Part shown: one piece after another, positions 20,241 through 30,470 of the stretch
Position numbering within the stretch: the stretch's first letter is position 1
Layout: the number at the start of each line of letters is the position of its first letter
Translations under genes and position numbers: made by a program
Source of the DNA: Dendrolimus kikuchii
Taxonomy: Eukaryota > Arthropoda > Insecta > Lepidoptera > Lasiocampidae
Reading direction: 5' to 3'
Length of the DNA: 64,000 nucleotides
Assembly: GCA_019925095.2 (NCBI GenBank)
Contig: CM034402.1
Span: forward strand, 11,729,501-11,793,500
The notes under the pieces: model-generated
The model's database searches: none
The model's input: the letters and a program-made list of their open reading frames with translations, nothing else
What the model was told of the DNA's origin: nothing

Positions 20241-20464
20241 ACTAAGCGTAAATATAAAATTGTATGTAAACTTACCTATATGACTTTCAAGTTTTGACTA
20301 ATTTGGTGTAAATTATGCTTTAAATGGTAAAAGATTGGTTGTAAGTATATTATTTAAATAATAATAATAACCATAAACAAATTAAAACTAAATAATTAAC
20401 ATTAACAAATTGGCGGTAGGCTAAATAAAACTTTAAGAATACTCGTTGACGCTTGACATCTTTG

Positions 20465-20565
20465 TCTTCCGTGATCACAGCCACTGAAAAGTGGCCGAAA
20501 CGTCGGAATAACAAAAATCAAATAAATTACCGCGCTTAAAACCGTTAAAACGTAGTTTTATTATA
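20465..20565 (+). repeat. GAAACGTCGG repeat, single arm
   Basis: Contains GCCACTGAAAAGTGGCCGAA then ACGTCGGAATAAC, AAATAAATTACCGCGCTTAA and AACGTAGTTTTATTA. Related to 23840-23920 (inverted) and to both arms of the palindrome at 62.24-62.42 kb. The stem GCCACT/AGTGGC next to CGAAACGTC resembles ends of Penelope-like elements that carry hammerhead motifs; this is only a resemblance. Confidence 0.55.
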
Positions 20566-20879
20566 TATTGTTTAATTTAAAAAGCTACAGAAGAATGCCT
20601 CTAACGTCCTCCGATTGAGTACAAATTAGGGGTTTTTACATTTATGTGTTTTTAGTTATGGATGGTTTCTATACCTTACTATTCATTTGTTTGCCCTACT
20701 ATCGGTTAAATTTTGACATTAGTTGTGTGGAGCTTATGTCAAATTTTAATCAATAATAAGGCAACGGAGCGCTTGGTAAGATATAAGAACCGGGCCTAAA
20801 TGATTATCACTCTGGGTATTCTTTTATACGCTTATGATTCAGTTTTGAATAAATCGTAATCAGTATCTGTATAATGAGC

Positions 20880-21178
20880 AACATACCCGTGCGGGATACA
20901 GAGAAAGAATACAATTTCCTGCGGCCGGGCGGCTTGTCGTAAGAGGCGACCAAACAACCCACAGCCAGGTGTTAGGGTATTTGCTCGACTGGATAAGGAC
21001 CACACCTGGTCTAGAGTATGCCGCCATAACAACTTTGTGTTGTGTTCCGGTATTAGTGACCAGATTTCAGTCTCCCTTTAGTAGCACCTTTGGTGTTGCA
21101 AATGTCTATAGGCGATGGTAACCGCTTTCCATCAAGTGGGCCTTCTGCCTGTCTGCTGAACTCCCGCAATAAAAAATA
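20880..21178 (+). repeat. L repeat copy 6, near full length
   Basis: Starts about GAATACAATTTCCTGCGGCC, runs through GTCGTAAGAGGCGACCAAAC, TTGTGTTCCGGTATTAGTGA, GCAAATGTCTATAGGCGATG and ends CTCCCGCAATAAAAAATAAA. Confidence 0.8.
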
Positions 21179-21179
21179 A

Positions 21180-21720
21180 AAAAATGCTCTAAAATAACAA
21201 CTTTGAAACCTTTATTTATGTTTAATTTTAACTTCGCAAACGTATTTATTCGAGTTGTCATTACGAAGTTACTGACGAAATAACATTCCTGGTAACTCGG
21301 TGAGAATATTAGAAGCTACACCAGTCCAGATTAATTGGAGGCAATTTCAAAGAAACTTTAGTGTCGAATTCAAATTCGAGTTGCAAAATGACTTCGAGCC
21401 GCGGGTTCTGAATATTCAAATCCACACCCCGACGTCTCAGAACTGTTTATTTGCAGCTATAATTGTCTGAGAATGCCTACTCACTTTTCAGGGTTCCGTG
21501 GCCATTATGGCACAAACTAAATTCTTATAAAATAATAGGTATTTAACTATGAAATTACCGTTCTCTAGTACTGGCCATTTCAAATCAAAATCATTTTTGT
21601 TTAACTAAGAATTCAATTTCAAATTAATTTGATTTCAAAAACATGTCATTATTTTTTCAAAATTAGTCATTAGTTTATTGATTAGCTTTATACTTCCATT
21701 GCATTTGAATCTTTTTCATC
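21180..21720. other. no gene seen
   Basis: No supported coding feature. A GGTTCCGTGGCC block near 21492 matches a common decayed repeat. Confidence 0.45.
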
Positions 21721-21723
21721 AAT

Positions 21724-21929
21724 ATGGATGCGTTAAAAATTCGAGCATAATTAGGGAATATAAATACCGTCGTGGCAGGAACGCGGCGCAAGCGGCACGC
21801 ATCAACGACGCTTACGGAGCGAACATCACAAACGAACTCACCACCCGTTATTAGTTTGCACGCTTCGGTTCTGGAAATTTCAACTTGAAAAATGAACTTC
21901 GCGGTCGTCCGAAAACTAGTCGATGTTAA
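21724..21929 (+). pseudogene. mariner transposase N-terminus, decayed
   Basis: An ATG at 21724 opens MDALKIRA. After a one-base frame change near 21745 the frame continues as EYKYRRGRNAAQAARINDAYG, and after an internal tag as FARFGSGNFNLKNELRGRPKTS. This is the helix-turn-helix DNA-binding part of a mariner-family transposase (usual length about 345 residues). The catalytic domain is absent. It is a different lineage from the copy at 26.7 kb, judged by sequence. Confidence 0.8.
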
Positions 21930-22002
21930 GTCCGTCCGTCCGTTCGTCCGTCATATCCACCTATGGACTTTCGTAACAACAAAAGTGATCACTGGGCTGT
22001 CG

Positions 22003-22036
22003 TTCACTAAAGGGGGACTGGAACCTGAAGCCTAAC
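22003..22036 (-). repeat. possible L repeat scrap
   Basis: TAAAGGGGGACTGGAACCTG matches the L block TTAAGGGAGACTGGAACCTG. Very short. Confidence 0.35.
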
Positions 22037-22039
22037 TTT

Positions 22040-22800
22040 CAAACGCCTTTCATCATTGGTTTTCGTTCGATAAGCCCGAAAACGTTAATGAAATTTTAGG
22101 TAGAAGAAAGAAGGAATAAAGATTTTTTTAAACTGCAATAATATAGTCAATATAACACCAGACTAAATGGAATATACAATGGAAAATTTACTTAAATATA
22201 AGAAAACAACCAAAACAGAAAAAAAATAAACAAATTAAACCGCTACAATATTTTTCATATTGAAGTTATTAACCGCTCATTTAAGCAATTAAAAAGTCAT
22301 TGTTATATTTCTAAGCATGTAATACGGTCACTCAAAGTAATGTTTATTTTTTAGCCTTTTTTTCTATTTCTATCTAAAGCGAAATATAGTGAACTGTCTA
22401 ATTTCGGAGTAATATTCTTTTTCAATACATGAGTAAGCAACACAAAAACATCAAATCGGACTGACTTTATAATAATAATGCCGCAGGGTTGACGTTTTAT
22501 GAAATTATGCCCATTGCTACTCTCGTTTGGGTATTTAGGTCATAGCGTAATGTTATATAACGTATAACCAAGCTTTAACAATAATCATATGAGCTGTAGA
22601 AATGAAGCACAATTATTTATTTAAATTAAATAATTTAAATTAGGAGGAGAGGACATATTGAAGGCAGCGCGACACGCATACAAAGCAAAAAAATTTAATC
22701 GACACATTACTTGCAGATAGTTACGTCACGTACATGGAATAATTTATTACTACATAATTAGCAAGGTTATAACTGAGTAGTCCATGTATGGGCCAAAACT
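22040..22800. other. no gene seen; AT-rich
   Basis: No supported feature. Confidence 0.45.
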
Positions 22801-22804
22801 TGTC

Positions 22805-23025
22805 AATGCAGAAAACAGAAAACCTTCGGACACGCATCTACGAAAATGTTTAGGTTTTATATATTTTCACGTAGCAGTTAAGATTTCTGTATATAGTCTT
22901 AAGTTTAATGTTAAATTAATTAAGTAATAATTGTATAACGAGTACACACTCGTCGTCTTATTTTGTACTCCCTTCAAGAGCGGTCGAGACTAGCTCCCGC
23001 ATGGCGATAGAGATACGGGCTTTTG
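22805..23025 (+). repeat. P repeat, left part of interrupted copy
   Basis: Matches 61870-62195 in inverted orientation (TTAAGATTTCTGTATATA, TTTTGTACTCC, GAGCGGTCGAGACTAGCTCC). The copy resumes at 23501-23560 (ATCCAACAGGGTAAC, AGACGCACCGCACAACTT) after a retrotransposon insertion. Unidentified family. Confidence 0.75.
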
Positions 23026-23500
23026 CCAATGATTCGTCACCTTTTTTTTTTTTTTTGGCCAGGGGAAATCCGTTTGAGGACTAAGCCGCGACAGGCACAG
23101 AAGCCTGGGGGATGTTCGCGACCCGTGTGAGTGTGGGATTCGCCAGATCGGAGGTGGCACTAGCGTGCCCGGTCAGAACCGGTGCCACGCTATTGCCACT
23201 CCCCAGTTAGGGATACCCACTAAAACCCCTGGGTGTTCCGTCCTGCGCCTTATGCCAGGGCTACGGGAAATGGACTACCCGACTCCGCAATGCCCTGGCA
23301 GGCATGGGCCCCCCTCACTGGGCCTCTTCCTATGCCAGGGGACGTATCCCCCGGCTACTACTGTGTCTCATTCTTGCGTGGGGCGGTCTGTAACGCGCCC
23401 CACGGGAAGAGAGATGAGCGCGCGCGGAACACTCGCGCTCTCATCTCGACGGTATATGCGGGTGAGTGAGAACCCCTATACCCCAATGATTCGTCACCTT
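23026..23500 (-). mobile_element. 5'-truncated non-LTR insertion with 18-bp TSD
   Basis: CCAATGATTCGTCACCTT occurs at 23026-23043 and again at 23483-23500, flanking about 440 bp. The insert begins with a poly(T) run, meaning a poly(A) tail on the minus strand, so it was inserted by target-primed reverse transcription. It is GC-rich relative to the flanks and looks like the 3' end of an R1- or Jockey-type LINE. ORFs of 139 and 78 codons on the plus strand are antisense artefacts. The P copy at 61.9 kb shows the matching empty site. Confidence 0.9.
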
Positions 23501-23564
23501 ATCCAACAGGGTAACATCATAGACGCACCGCACAACTTATTTCAACCCCCACACTGTTTAAAAT

Positions 23565-23835
23565 TACAAGCCTTTCCGATTTAAATTCTAAATTAAAATA
23601 TTGGATAAATTAATTTCTAAAAAGTGCAGAATTTTCAAGAATCTTCAACTTAGAAAGCACATTGAAATGAAGAAAAGAATGGGTTTAAAACTTGCGTCTC
23701 TTAATTGCTAGCGCACTTACAGAGACCATCCGACACGGCACACGGCATGAAGCTCAAACTTTTAAAAGGAATTTGCTCTCTTTTACTTTCGTAAAACAGA
23801 GCTGTCTTTTAAAAGATTTTCATGTTTATATATCA
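23565..23835. other. no gene seen
   Basis: No supported feature. Confidence 0.4.
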
Positions 23836-23839
23836 TAAT

Positions 23840-23920
23840 TCAAACTATGTTTTGGCGCGGTATTTTATTTTATTTTTATTTCAACATTGCGGCCACTTTT
23901 CAGTAGCCGTGGTCATGGAA
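23840..23920 (-). repeat. GAAACGTCGG repeat, inverted single arm
   Basis: Plus strand shows ATTGCGGCCACTTTTCAGTA and GCCGTGGTCATGG, the reverse of 20465-20565, with GGCGCGGTATTTTATTT at the other end. Confidence 0.55.
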
Positions 23921-23985
23921 GACAGTCTATTATTATGTATAGCTTAGTTTAATATTGTTTTAATGATATGGTATCCGATTGTTAT

Positions 23986-24085
23986 AGTGAACTACTACAC
24001 CAGGAATTTTCAAAGTGGTTGATATTGACCACCTGGGGTCGAAATCGGTTTCCCAGGGGTCAACATAAACGAAAACGAGATCTAA
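23986..24085. repeat. possible hAT-associated repeat remnant
   Basis: GTGGTTGATATTGACCACCT, GGGGTCGAAATCGG and CAGGGGTCAACATAAACG resemble a block seen in decayed hAT-type elements. Recognition only; no terminal repeats found. Confidence 0.25.
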
Positions 24086-24237
24086 AAATCAAACCCTTTT
24101 AATTAAGAAAAGTTCTTATTTTAAACTTTCAAGATACTGTATAAGTTGTGTTACGTGTACAAGGGTGTTTTTTTTTCAAAAAATAATTACGTACTTAAAT
24201 ATTTTTACAACCAACCGCAAAGTTTTTTTTTCTTTTT

Positions 24238-24462
24238 CTTGCAGGAGTTCAGCAGACAGGCAGACGGCCCATTTGATGGAAAGCGGTTACCATCGCCTAT
24301 GGACATTTGCAACAGCAAAGTGGCTATAACTGCGCTGCTGCTCTCTTAAGGGAGACTGGAACCTAGTCACAAATGCCGGAACACAACTCAAGGTTGTTAT
24401 GGCGACATACTTTAGACCAGGGGTGGTCGCTATCCAGTCGGGTTAACACCCTACCACCTGGC
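24238..24462 (-). repeat. L repeat copy 7
   Basis: TTGCAGGAGTTCAGCAGACA, GATGGAAAGCGGTTACCATC, GAGACTGGAACCTAGTCACA and TAGACCAGGGGTGGTCGCTA. The T-rich run on its left is the A-rich tail of the minus-strand repeat. Confidence 0.8.
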
Positions 24463-24699
24463 AAAAGTTTTTAAATTGGTAAGTATTTTATATCAATACA
24501 AAAAAACTAGAGATAGGATTTTGAAAGTAATTTGGCTATGAGGGTCTGAGGTATCAGTTTATTATGGAAAATGAGTATCTTGCCCAAAATACTTCAGGAA
24601 TCCTTATACTAACTCTAATATAACCCATATAACAATGTTAATTTGAAGAAATTCTTTATTGAAAAGTTATCATATCAAAATCAATTTATTTACATGCAT

Positions 24700-24911
24700 T
24701 AAGGGCCGCTTGCACAAGGTTGCTTAAATTTATTTAATAAACACAAAACGTATTTAATACCCTTAAATACAATTAGCGTCTTGCACAATGCAAAATTTGC
24801 CGCTAAATATGTTTAAAGAACTATCAATGCGTTTTGTGTAAAACGTATTTAGGCAGTTTAATATGATTAACTAATTTTATTTAAAGGCGATCGTTTTGCA
24901 AGCGGCCCTAA
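24700..24911. mobile_element. Harbinger-like MITE, 206 bp, TAA target duplication
   Basis: Terminal inverted repeats GGGCCGCTTGCACAA and its inverse TTTGCAAGCGGCCC bound 24703-24908, with TAA on both sides. A 3-bp TWA duplication and GGGCC ends are typical of PIF/Harbinger. The interior is AT-rich and partly self-complementary (CACAAAACGTATTTAA, TTTTGTGTAAAACG). Non-coding, so non-autonomous. Confidence 0.8.
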
Positions 24912-25120
24912 ATGTTGTATAATTCTGGTTTGAGGATTAGTAAAGTTTCTTCACAATTATTAATCTCGTTGGAGGTATACATAATATGTCTTCTTGACGA
25001 TATTGCGTTATACTTAATTATATATTATTATTTCTGAATAATACCACATTCTGGTTAGCCACGAGTTTTCGCCTGGTGGCGCCATGTTGCGTATCACATC
25101 ACTGTTAGTGTGGAGTTATG

Positions 25121-25495
25121 GTAGACCAATTTGGACAACACGGGTTATGATGTTTGAAGAGCGCAGGAAGAAGATCTCGTCATGCTGGCCTCAACGACAT
25201 CATCCGTCGAGCTTTTGTCAGCGTCGGCATACCGGCCTTTCTAGAGCCGAGTGACTTGGTGCGTGAAGATGGCGAGAGACCGAACTGAATGTCATTCGTC
25301 CGTTGAATGATGGGGCGGCCGCTAGTGTGGGACGCGACTTGTGTTGACACACTAGCCCTATCACATCTTCCGATGACCAAGTCGGGAGCTGGCAACGCCG
25401 TCGCTTCAGCTGAAGACGTGAAACGGCGCAAATATGGTGCCTTAGGAAATGGTAACATATTTGTGCCGTTTGGAGTTGAAACATTGGGCCCGTAG
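25121..25495 (+). pseudogene. non-LTR/RT-like polyprotein C-terminal relic
   Basis: One frame runs 124 codons with three internal stops and then a final tag. It includes [65 protein letters not shown] and IFVPFGVETLGP. This conserved C-terminal block is familiar from reverse-transcriptase-bearing repeats of many animals. It lies downstream of the RT domain, and no RT motif remains here. It has a high GC content relative to the flanks. Decayed. Confidence 0.65.
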
Positions 25496-25499
25496 GGTC

Positions 25500-26510
25500 T
25501 ATCTATCTCTAGATCTATCTATCTATGAGAAGTTCTTTGAACCCGTAATCATATTTCGTCCAAAAAATACGTAGGCATTGTCGTATAGCATGGCAATGCA
25601 CGCTCCCCGCTGGCAGTGATCTGCTACATAATCTGCTTTGGTTTTAATCATTTGGTTTATGTTTATATATTTTAGGTAATTTTAGTTAATTATTTATTAT
25701 TACTTTTTAATTAAGTTCTATTATTACTTTGTTTAGAGTTGTGACGTCATAAACTTAACTAATAAAAAATTAACAACGGTTAAATGTGTCCCAAATTATT
25801 TAAGTGTCAACTACCCTGTTTTATACGTTCAGTTCCCTACAAGGATCGTACATTATGTATAAAAAATACGTGGATTCTTTGTGAAAGAATTGATCTTGAG
25901 CATTTCTCTTTAGACGTCTTCACAAGGCCAGATAAAAAGCGAGCCTGTACCCAAAGTTTTATTTATTTTTACGGCCAACCATTTGTTAAGGTTCAACTGA
26001 TTTTTCGACCCGCATTTAGGGAGCTCACATAGGAAAGGGGAAAGTTTAGTGAATCACAAAACGGTCCGACAATCAAGTTTCAACGACATTATTACAGTTT
26101 TCCCGTTTCTATTTTGGTCGACCTTGGGTAGGTTTTTATTGAAAGTCTGCGGCCTGAGTCAAGATTTTTCTTAAGTAATTTCCAGCAATTAATTTAATTA
26201 AACTTTATAGGAACTTTTAATTTCTTGCTTTAGGCATTTGCTATAAAAAAATAAAAATAGCATACTATCTTTGTTTTATGTTGACGAACGTCTTTACCTG
26301 AATTTTGTTATAAGAAACGTACGAATTTTGTGAAAAATTTAATTTTGTAGGGTGTTGTTTGTTTTTAAGCTAATTTTTGTGTTTATTTATTTATACAAAT
26401 AATAAACAATTTGTTATACAATATCTGATGAGTGGTCCTATGAAAGGAATGCACATCATTTATAAATTACAAAAAGTAAAAAATGACGTGATCACATATA
26501 TATATAATAT
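25500..26510. other. no gene seen; AT-rich
   Basis: A short (TCTA)n-like run lies at 25499-25528. ORFs such as 25784-26032 have no recognised domain. Confidence 0.45.
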
Positions 26511-26514
26511 AATA

Positions 26515-27326
26515 GGTTGGGGAAAAAGTCTTTTCGCATATAGTATGTATGAACTTGTAATAAGATCTCTTTGGCTATACCATTTGTATCTGGCTGGTTT
26601 TCGTATCATTAAAAGTTTTAATTTTAAAGAAGACAATTCCAAATTCAAATTAGGAAAATGAGTGATTTTCATTTGCTTTTCTTATTGTTAAAATGAGTGA
26701 ATCTAATGAAGAAATTCAATACATTTTAAAATTTTACTACAAAAAAGGTAAAAATGCAACACAAGCCGCGAAAAAAAATTGTGATGTTTATGGACCTAAT
26801 GCAGTATCTGTGAGAGTAGCGCAAATTTGGTTTAAGCGTTTTCAATCCGGAAATTTTGATATCAAAGATGCACGTCGCTCTGATCGCCCTGTTACGGACA
26901 AAATTGAAGCCATTTTAGAAAAAGTGGAGCAAGATCGGCATATTGGTAGTTACGATGTAGCTGGAGAACTGGAAATTGACCACAAAACGGTTTTAGCGCA
27001 TTTGAAAAAATCTGGGTATACAAAAAAGCTCGATATTTGGGTGCCTCATGAGCTCACTGAAAGAAATCTAATGAACCGTGTACTCATTTGTGATTCTTTA
27101 TTACGATGTAATGAAACCGAACCATTTTTGAAGAAGCTGATAACTGGTGATGAAAAGTGGATCACGTACGACAAGAACGTGCGAAAAAGATCGTGGTCAA
27201 AAGCCGATCAGGCTTCACAGACTGTGGCGAAACCCGGGTTAACTCGCAACAAGGTGATGCTGTGTGTATGGTGAGATTGGAAGGGCATTATTCATTATGA
27301 GCCATTTCCGCCAGGCAGGACCATCG

Positions 27327-27331
<5 letters not shown>
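26515..27331 (+). mobile_element. mariner element, right half lost
   Basis: A TA precedes a mariner terminal repeat beginning GGTTGGGGAAAAAGTCTTTT. A ~150-bp leader precedes the transposase frame. The element stops at an (AT)n tract at 27331, and no right terminal repeat is visible downstream. It could not transpose. Confidence 0.85.
26693..27331 (+). pseudogene. mariner transposase, truncated by stop and (AT)n
   Basis: The open frame covers 193 codons to a tga at 27272, then remains in frame for 19 more codons ([17 protein letters not shown]) before the (AT)n run. That tga replaces the second tryptophan of the usual CVWW. Residues 1-110 form the paired-like helix-turn-helix region, WVPHELTERN sits at 116-125, and the first catalytic Asp is in TGDEKW near 153. 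The second and third catalytic Asp regions are missing. Family proteins are about 345 residues. The long undamaged 5' part suggests fairly recent insertion. Confidence 0.9.

Positions 27332-27390
<59 letters not shown>
27331..27390. repeat. (AT)n microsatellite
   Basis: Pure AT run at the break point of the mariner element. Confidence 0.95.
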
Positions 27391-27397
<7 letters not shown>

Positions 27398-27418
27398 TTA
27401 TGAACACGTAATTTTTGT

Positions 27419-27452
<34 letters not shown>
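27419..27452. repeat. (AT)n microsatellite followed by poly(T)
   Basis: A second AT run 29 bp after the first, followed by a 13-T run. Confidence 0.9.
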
Positions 27453-27461
<9 letters not shown>

Positions 27462-27465
27462 TTTT

Positions 27466-28418
27466 TGTATAAAACGGCCGTTTTCACAGATTCGTATTAC
27501 ATACATATATGACCAGTATCAAAACAGTCTGGAACTTTTTCTACGTCTTACATCTACCAGTATATGTAGACACATGAATATTTCACTAGGAGTTACTCCA
27601 ACAGCCTTAGGCCCTTTGGCCAGTAGAATACACATTCTGTATATGCACGAATTTTTGACATTAAACGGACCTACACATCATGTGAAGCCGTGTTGTAAAA
27701 GACGAAGCATTACCTGTCATCTCAAACTTTTTAAATTTATTATATAAATTTAAAAAAAATAAGATAATTTACATTTATGAAAAAATATGTAAAGTAATCC
27801 TAAGAACAAAGTTAAGCAGATGTGCTCTCTTCGTAATGTTCTTGTATATCACAATTTCTTTTATCTTCATGGCAACATTACCGCTTACCGCTGCTAATAG
27901 GTCATGGAGGATACCCACCTGATACGATTCGAGGCAAAACATTTGTCAAACTAATGTCTTAATCTTGTCAGGTTTCGTGAAACGAATTTTCTTTTACGGG
28001 ATAAAAAATTGGAGTTCATGGGGGCGATAAACGTATCTTGGGAAAAAAGGGATTGCGTTATCATTCCTTCTTGGGTTACATACGGTATTATGGTTATTGA
28101 TGCATAAGGAAACGTTTGTTCGAAATGTGATCAGGGTAGTGGATATCAAAAACGCATGTTAACTAATTATACCCTTTACAAGCATTTATTTTACTTTTGA
28201 CAGCTCGATCACGGATCAAGTAGTAATGTCCTAATGCGTTACCAACTCGATTTGTTATAAAAATCGACTTGATTAATAAATAAGTTTTAATCAATTTAAC
28301 TTATCTATATATTTTGGCTTAAATTTATCATATCGTGTAATAAATATACCCACATTTCAATGAATAATTATATTTTAAATAAGCCATTCAAAACGGCACT
28401 TATAATAAAAGCGGTATT
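27466..28418. other. no gene seen
   Basis: The ORF at 27415-27747 begins in the microsatellite and has no recognised domain. No mariner right half found here. Confidence 0.45.
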
Positions 28419-28419
28419 A

Positions 28420-28676
28420 TTTTTCTTTAATAGAACATTTTGAAGCGAAACTGCTTTCCAATCATTGTGATTTGAGACTAAACAGTGCAAAATTAAAAGT
28501 GACAAGAAGTCTATTTTGAATTATAATAAGTTGACGGATCTAGGCTAAAGGAATTATATTTATATTAATAAAAATTAGGCAAGAATTATCTGTGAGCATA
28601 ATCTCTGAAGTTTCACTTCTACTATGTGTGAACTGCACACATTTTTTTATCTTATTATATATTTTCTTTTCAGTAT

Positions 28677-28680
<4 letters not shown>
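28420..28680 (+). repeat. duplicated segment, copy 1 (lacks 30-kb Helitron)
   Basis: Matches 29735-30350 in the same orientation: TTGAATTATAATAAGTTGAC, CTAGGCTAAAGGAATTATAT, ATTATCTGTGAGCATAATCT and TTTCACTTCTACTATGTGTG. It has no 187-bp Helitron at the position where copy 2 has it. Confidence 0.75.

Positions 28681-28765
<85 letters not shown>
28681..28765. repeat. (AT)n microsatellite, longest in window
   Basis: 85 bp of AT at the 5' end of a Helitron whose start normally contains TATATATA. Confidence 0.95.
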
Positions 28766-28771
<6 letters not shown>

Positions 28772-29333
28772 AAATAAATGTATCCCTATTTCCCTTGCTC
28801 ACGCCATCACGCATGAACGGCTGGACCGATTTCGCTAATTCTTTTTTGTTGTGTTTGTTATTGTCAGGAGAAGGTTCTTATGAAAGAAAAAGTTAAGAAA
28901 ATTGCGCGGAAAATCAGAAAATTTAAGAATATTTAAGCGCCATATAAAATTATTTCTAATGTAACCTTAGCGCTTTAGACAGTATAAACTTTTTTAATGT
29001 AAAGAATGCGTGCTGCAACTATCGTCAAAGAGGATGTAAAAAAACTGAATATCGTTTAAAACATTTGCTTCGGTCGGAGTTGTTTTATTGATAAAATACA
29101 AGTAAAATAATTAATTTAGCTGTAATCGGGTTTCAATATTTAGGTGAAATTATTTTTGTGTGTGTTCAAGTGGGTCCCGGGATGGTATAGATTCAAATTT
29201 AAACCAGGTAGATGGTGCTGTAGTCGGATTCGAGAATGGTTTAAATTAACTATTGGTCCCGGTAAATTTCGCTGCAATCAGGTTCTAGATTTTGATTTCT
29301 AAAAGCAGGATAACGTCTGCCGGGTACAGCTAG
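28681..29333 (+). mobile_element. non-autonomous Helitron with expanded (AT)n 5' end
   Basis: Ends GTCTGCCGGGTACAGCTAG before T at 29330-29333. The 5' body reads ATCCCTATTTCCCTTGCTCA, CATGAACGGCTGGACCGATT, a block that in this family follows TCTATATATATAAA. Here that start is replaced by an 85-bp (AT)n run. It carries two copies of the ~110-bp module seen in other relatives (GGTCCCGGGATGGTATAGAT and the later TATTGGTCCCGGTAAATTTC). Confidence 0.7.
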
Positions 29334-29339
29334 TTTGCA

Positions 29340-29730
29340 ATAAATTAGAAGGTCTCTTGGCTTACGCATTATTCGTAAAACTAATGTTTAAAGCATACTT
29401 AATTAAATATTCCAGAATATGTGACAGCGCCATTAAAAGCGTAGTAAATGTTAAATAAACCGTACAAAATGTATATACAAATCCTAGCTCAGTTTTACAT
29501 ACAACCCGTTTTATAAAAGCTTTTATGAGAGCTATGCAAATGCTTTGAACATGATCTTCCATATCCTTTGCTTAGAGACGGCGACAAGTGCTCATTTCTC
29601 AGGCATATTTCTTAAGAATATAACGTTAGAATACAAACACTTTATATCCACTGACATAAACAGCTCTTCGTTTCATTCAGCCTTTTATGTCATAAAAAAG
29701 TTATAAATTACACGATTATTGAAATCTTTA
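29340..29730. other. no gene seen
   Basis: Minus-strand frame of 66 codons at 29362-29562 has no recognised domain. Confidence 0.4.
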
Positions 29731-29734
29731 TGAA

Positions 29735-30360
29735 TGAATGTAATTTTTGAAGTGAAGCTTCTGTAGAATCGTTGTGATTTGCAACTCGATGAAACGAAAA
29801 AACGACACTGAAAAGAGATAAATATATATGATTAAGCCTGCGAGAGAATGAGATACGTATTTTACATTGTGCAGTGTAGATTAGAGTATCAATTAGACCG
29901 ATGATTAAACATAGGTCCAATTTAGACCAAAATAAAACTGATAATAATATTTTTTAGACTAAATCAGTGAAAAATTGGAAGTGATACTTAAGATGTTTAT
30001 TTTGAATTATAATATGTTGACGGATGTAGGCTAAAGGAATTATATTTATCGATACTAATATTATAAAGAGTTTGTGACGTTGTAGGGGGTAATCTCTGGA
30101 TCTACTAAACCGATTTTAAAAATTCTTTTACTGTTCGAAAGCTACATTAACAGGGAGTGTCGTAGGCTATATAAAATGACGCTATATACCACGGGAGCGG
30201 GGCAGAGCGCGGGTGAAATCGCGCCGGGCGTCTAGTATTCATATAAATTAGGAACGAATTATCTGTGAGAATATTCTCTGCAGTTTCACTTCTACTGCGT
30301 TTGAACTGCACACACATTTTTCTTCTATATATTTATTTTCCAATATGCTTACATTAATAT
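29735..30360 (+). repeat. duplicated segment, copy 2 (interrupted)
   Basis: Second copy of 28420-28680, about 1.4 kb downstream. It has about 170 bp of extra sequence near 29785-29955 and the 187-bp Helitron at 30049. Confidence 0.75.
30049..30235 (+). mobile_element. non-autonomous Helitron, 187 bp, exact ends proven
   Basis: Starts TCGATACTAATATTATAAAG after A and ends GGGCGTCTAG before T. Joining the flanks (TTTA and TATTCATATAAATTAG) restores the empty site of the duplicate (TTTATATTAATAAAAATTAG near 28557). Thus the insertion was between A and T without target duplication. A GCGCG/CGCGC stem lies about 8 nt before CTAG. Inverted relative at 16898-17137. Confidence 0.9.
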
Positions 30361-30470
30361 AAGAACATATTCGACTGTGTCACAGAAACCTCATGGATTT
30401 CCTCGTGCTGCAGTGAGTCGTGTAATATATAATAGTTACACAGTGAGACGTAGTGACATTATTAAAATAC

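Noticed and set aside
23165..23584. 139-codon ORF in GC-rich DNA
   Set aside because: It is antisense to a retrotransposon 3' end bounded by an 18-bp target duplication and extends into the flank.
24146..24349. 67-codon ORF crossing an L repeat
   Set aside because: The C-terminal half is L sequence (FSRQADGPFDGKRLPSPMDI); repeat artefact.
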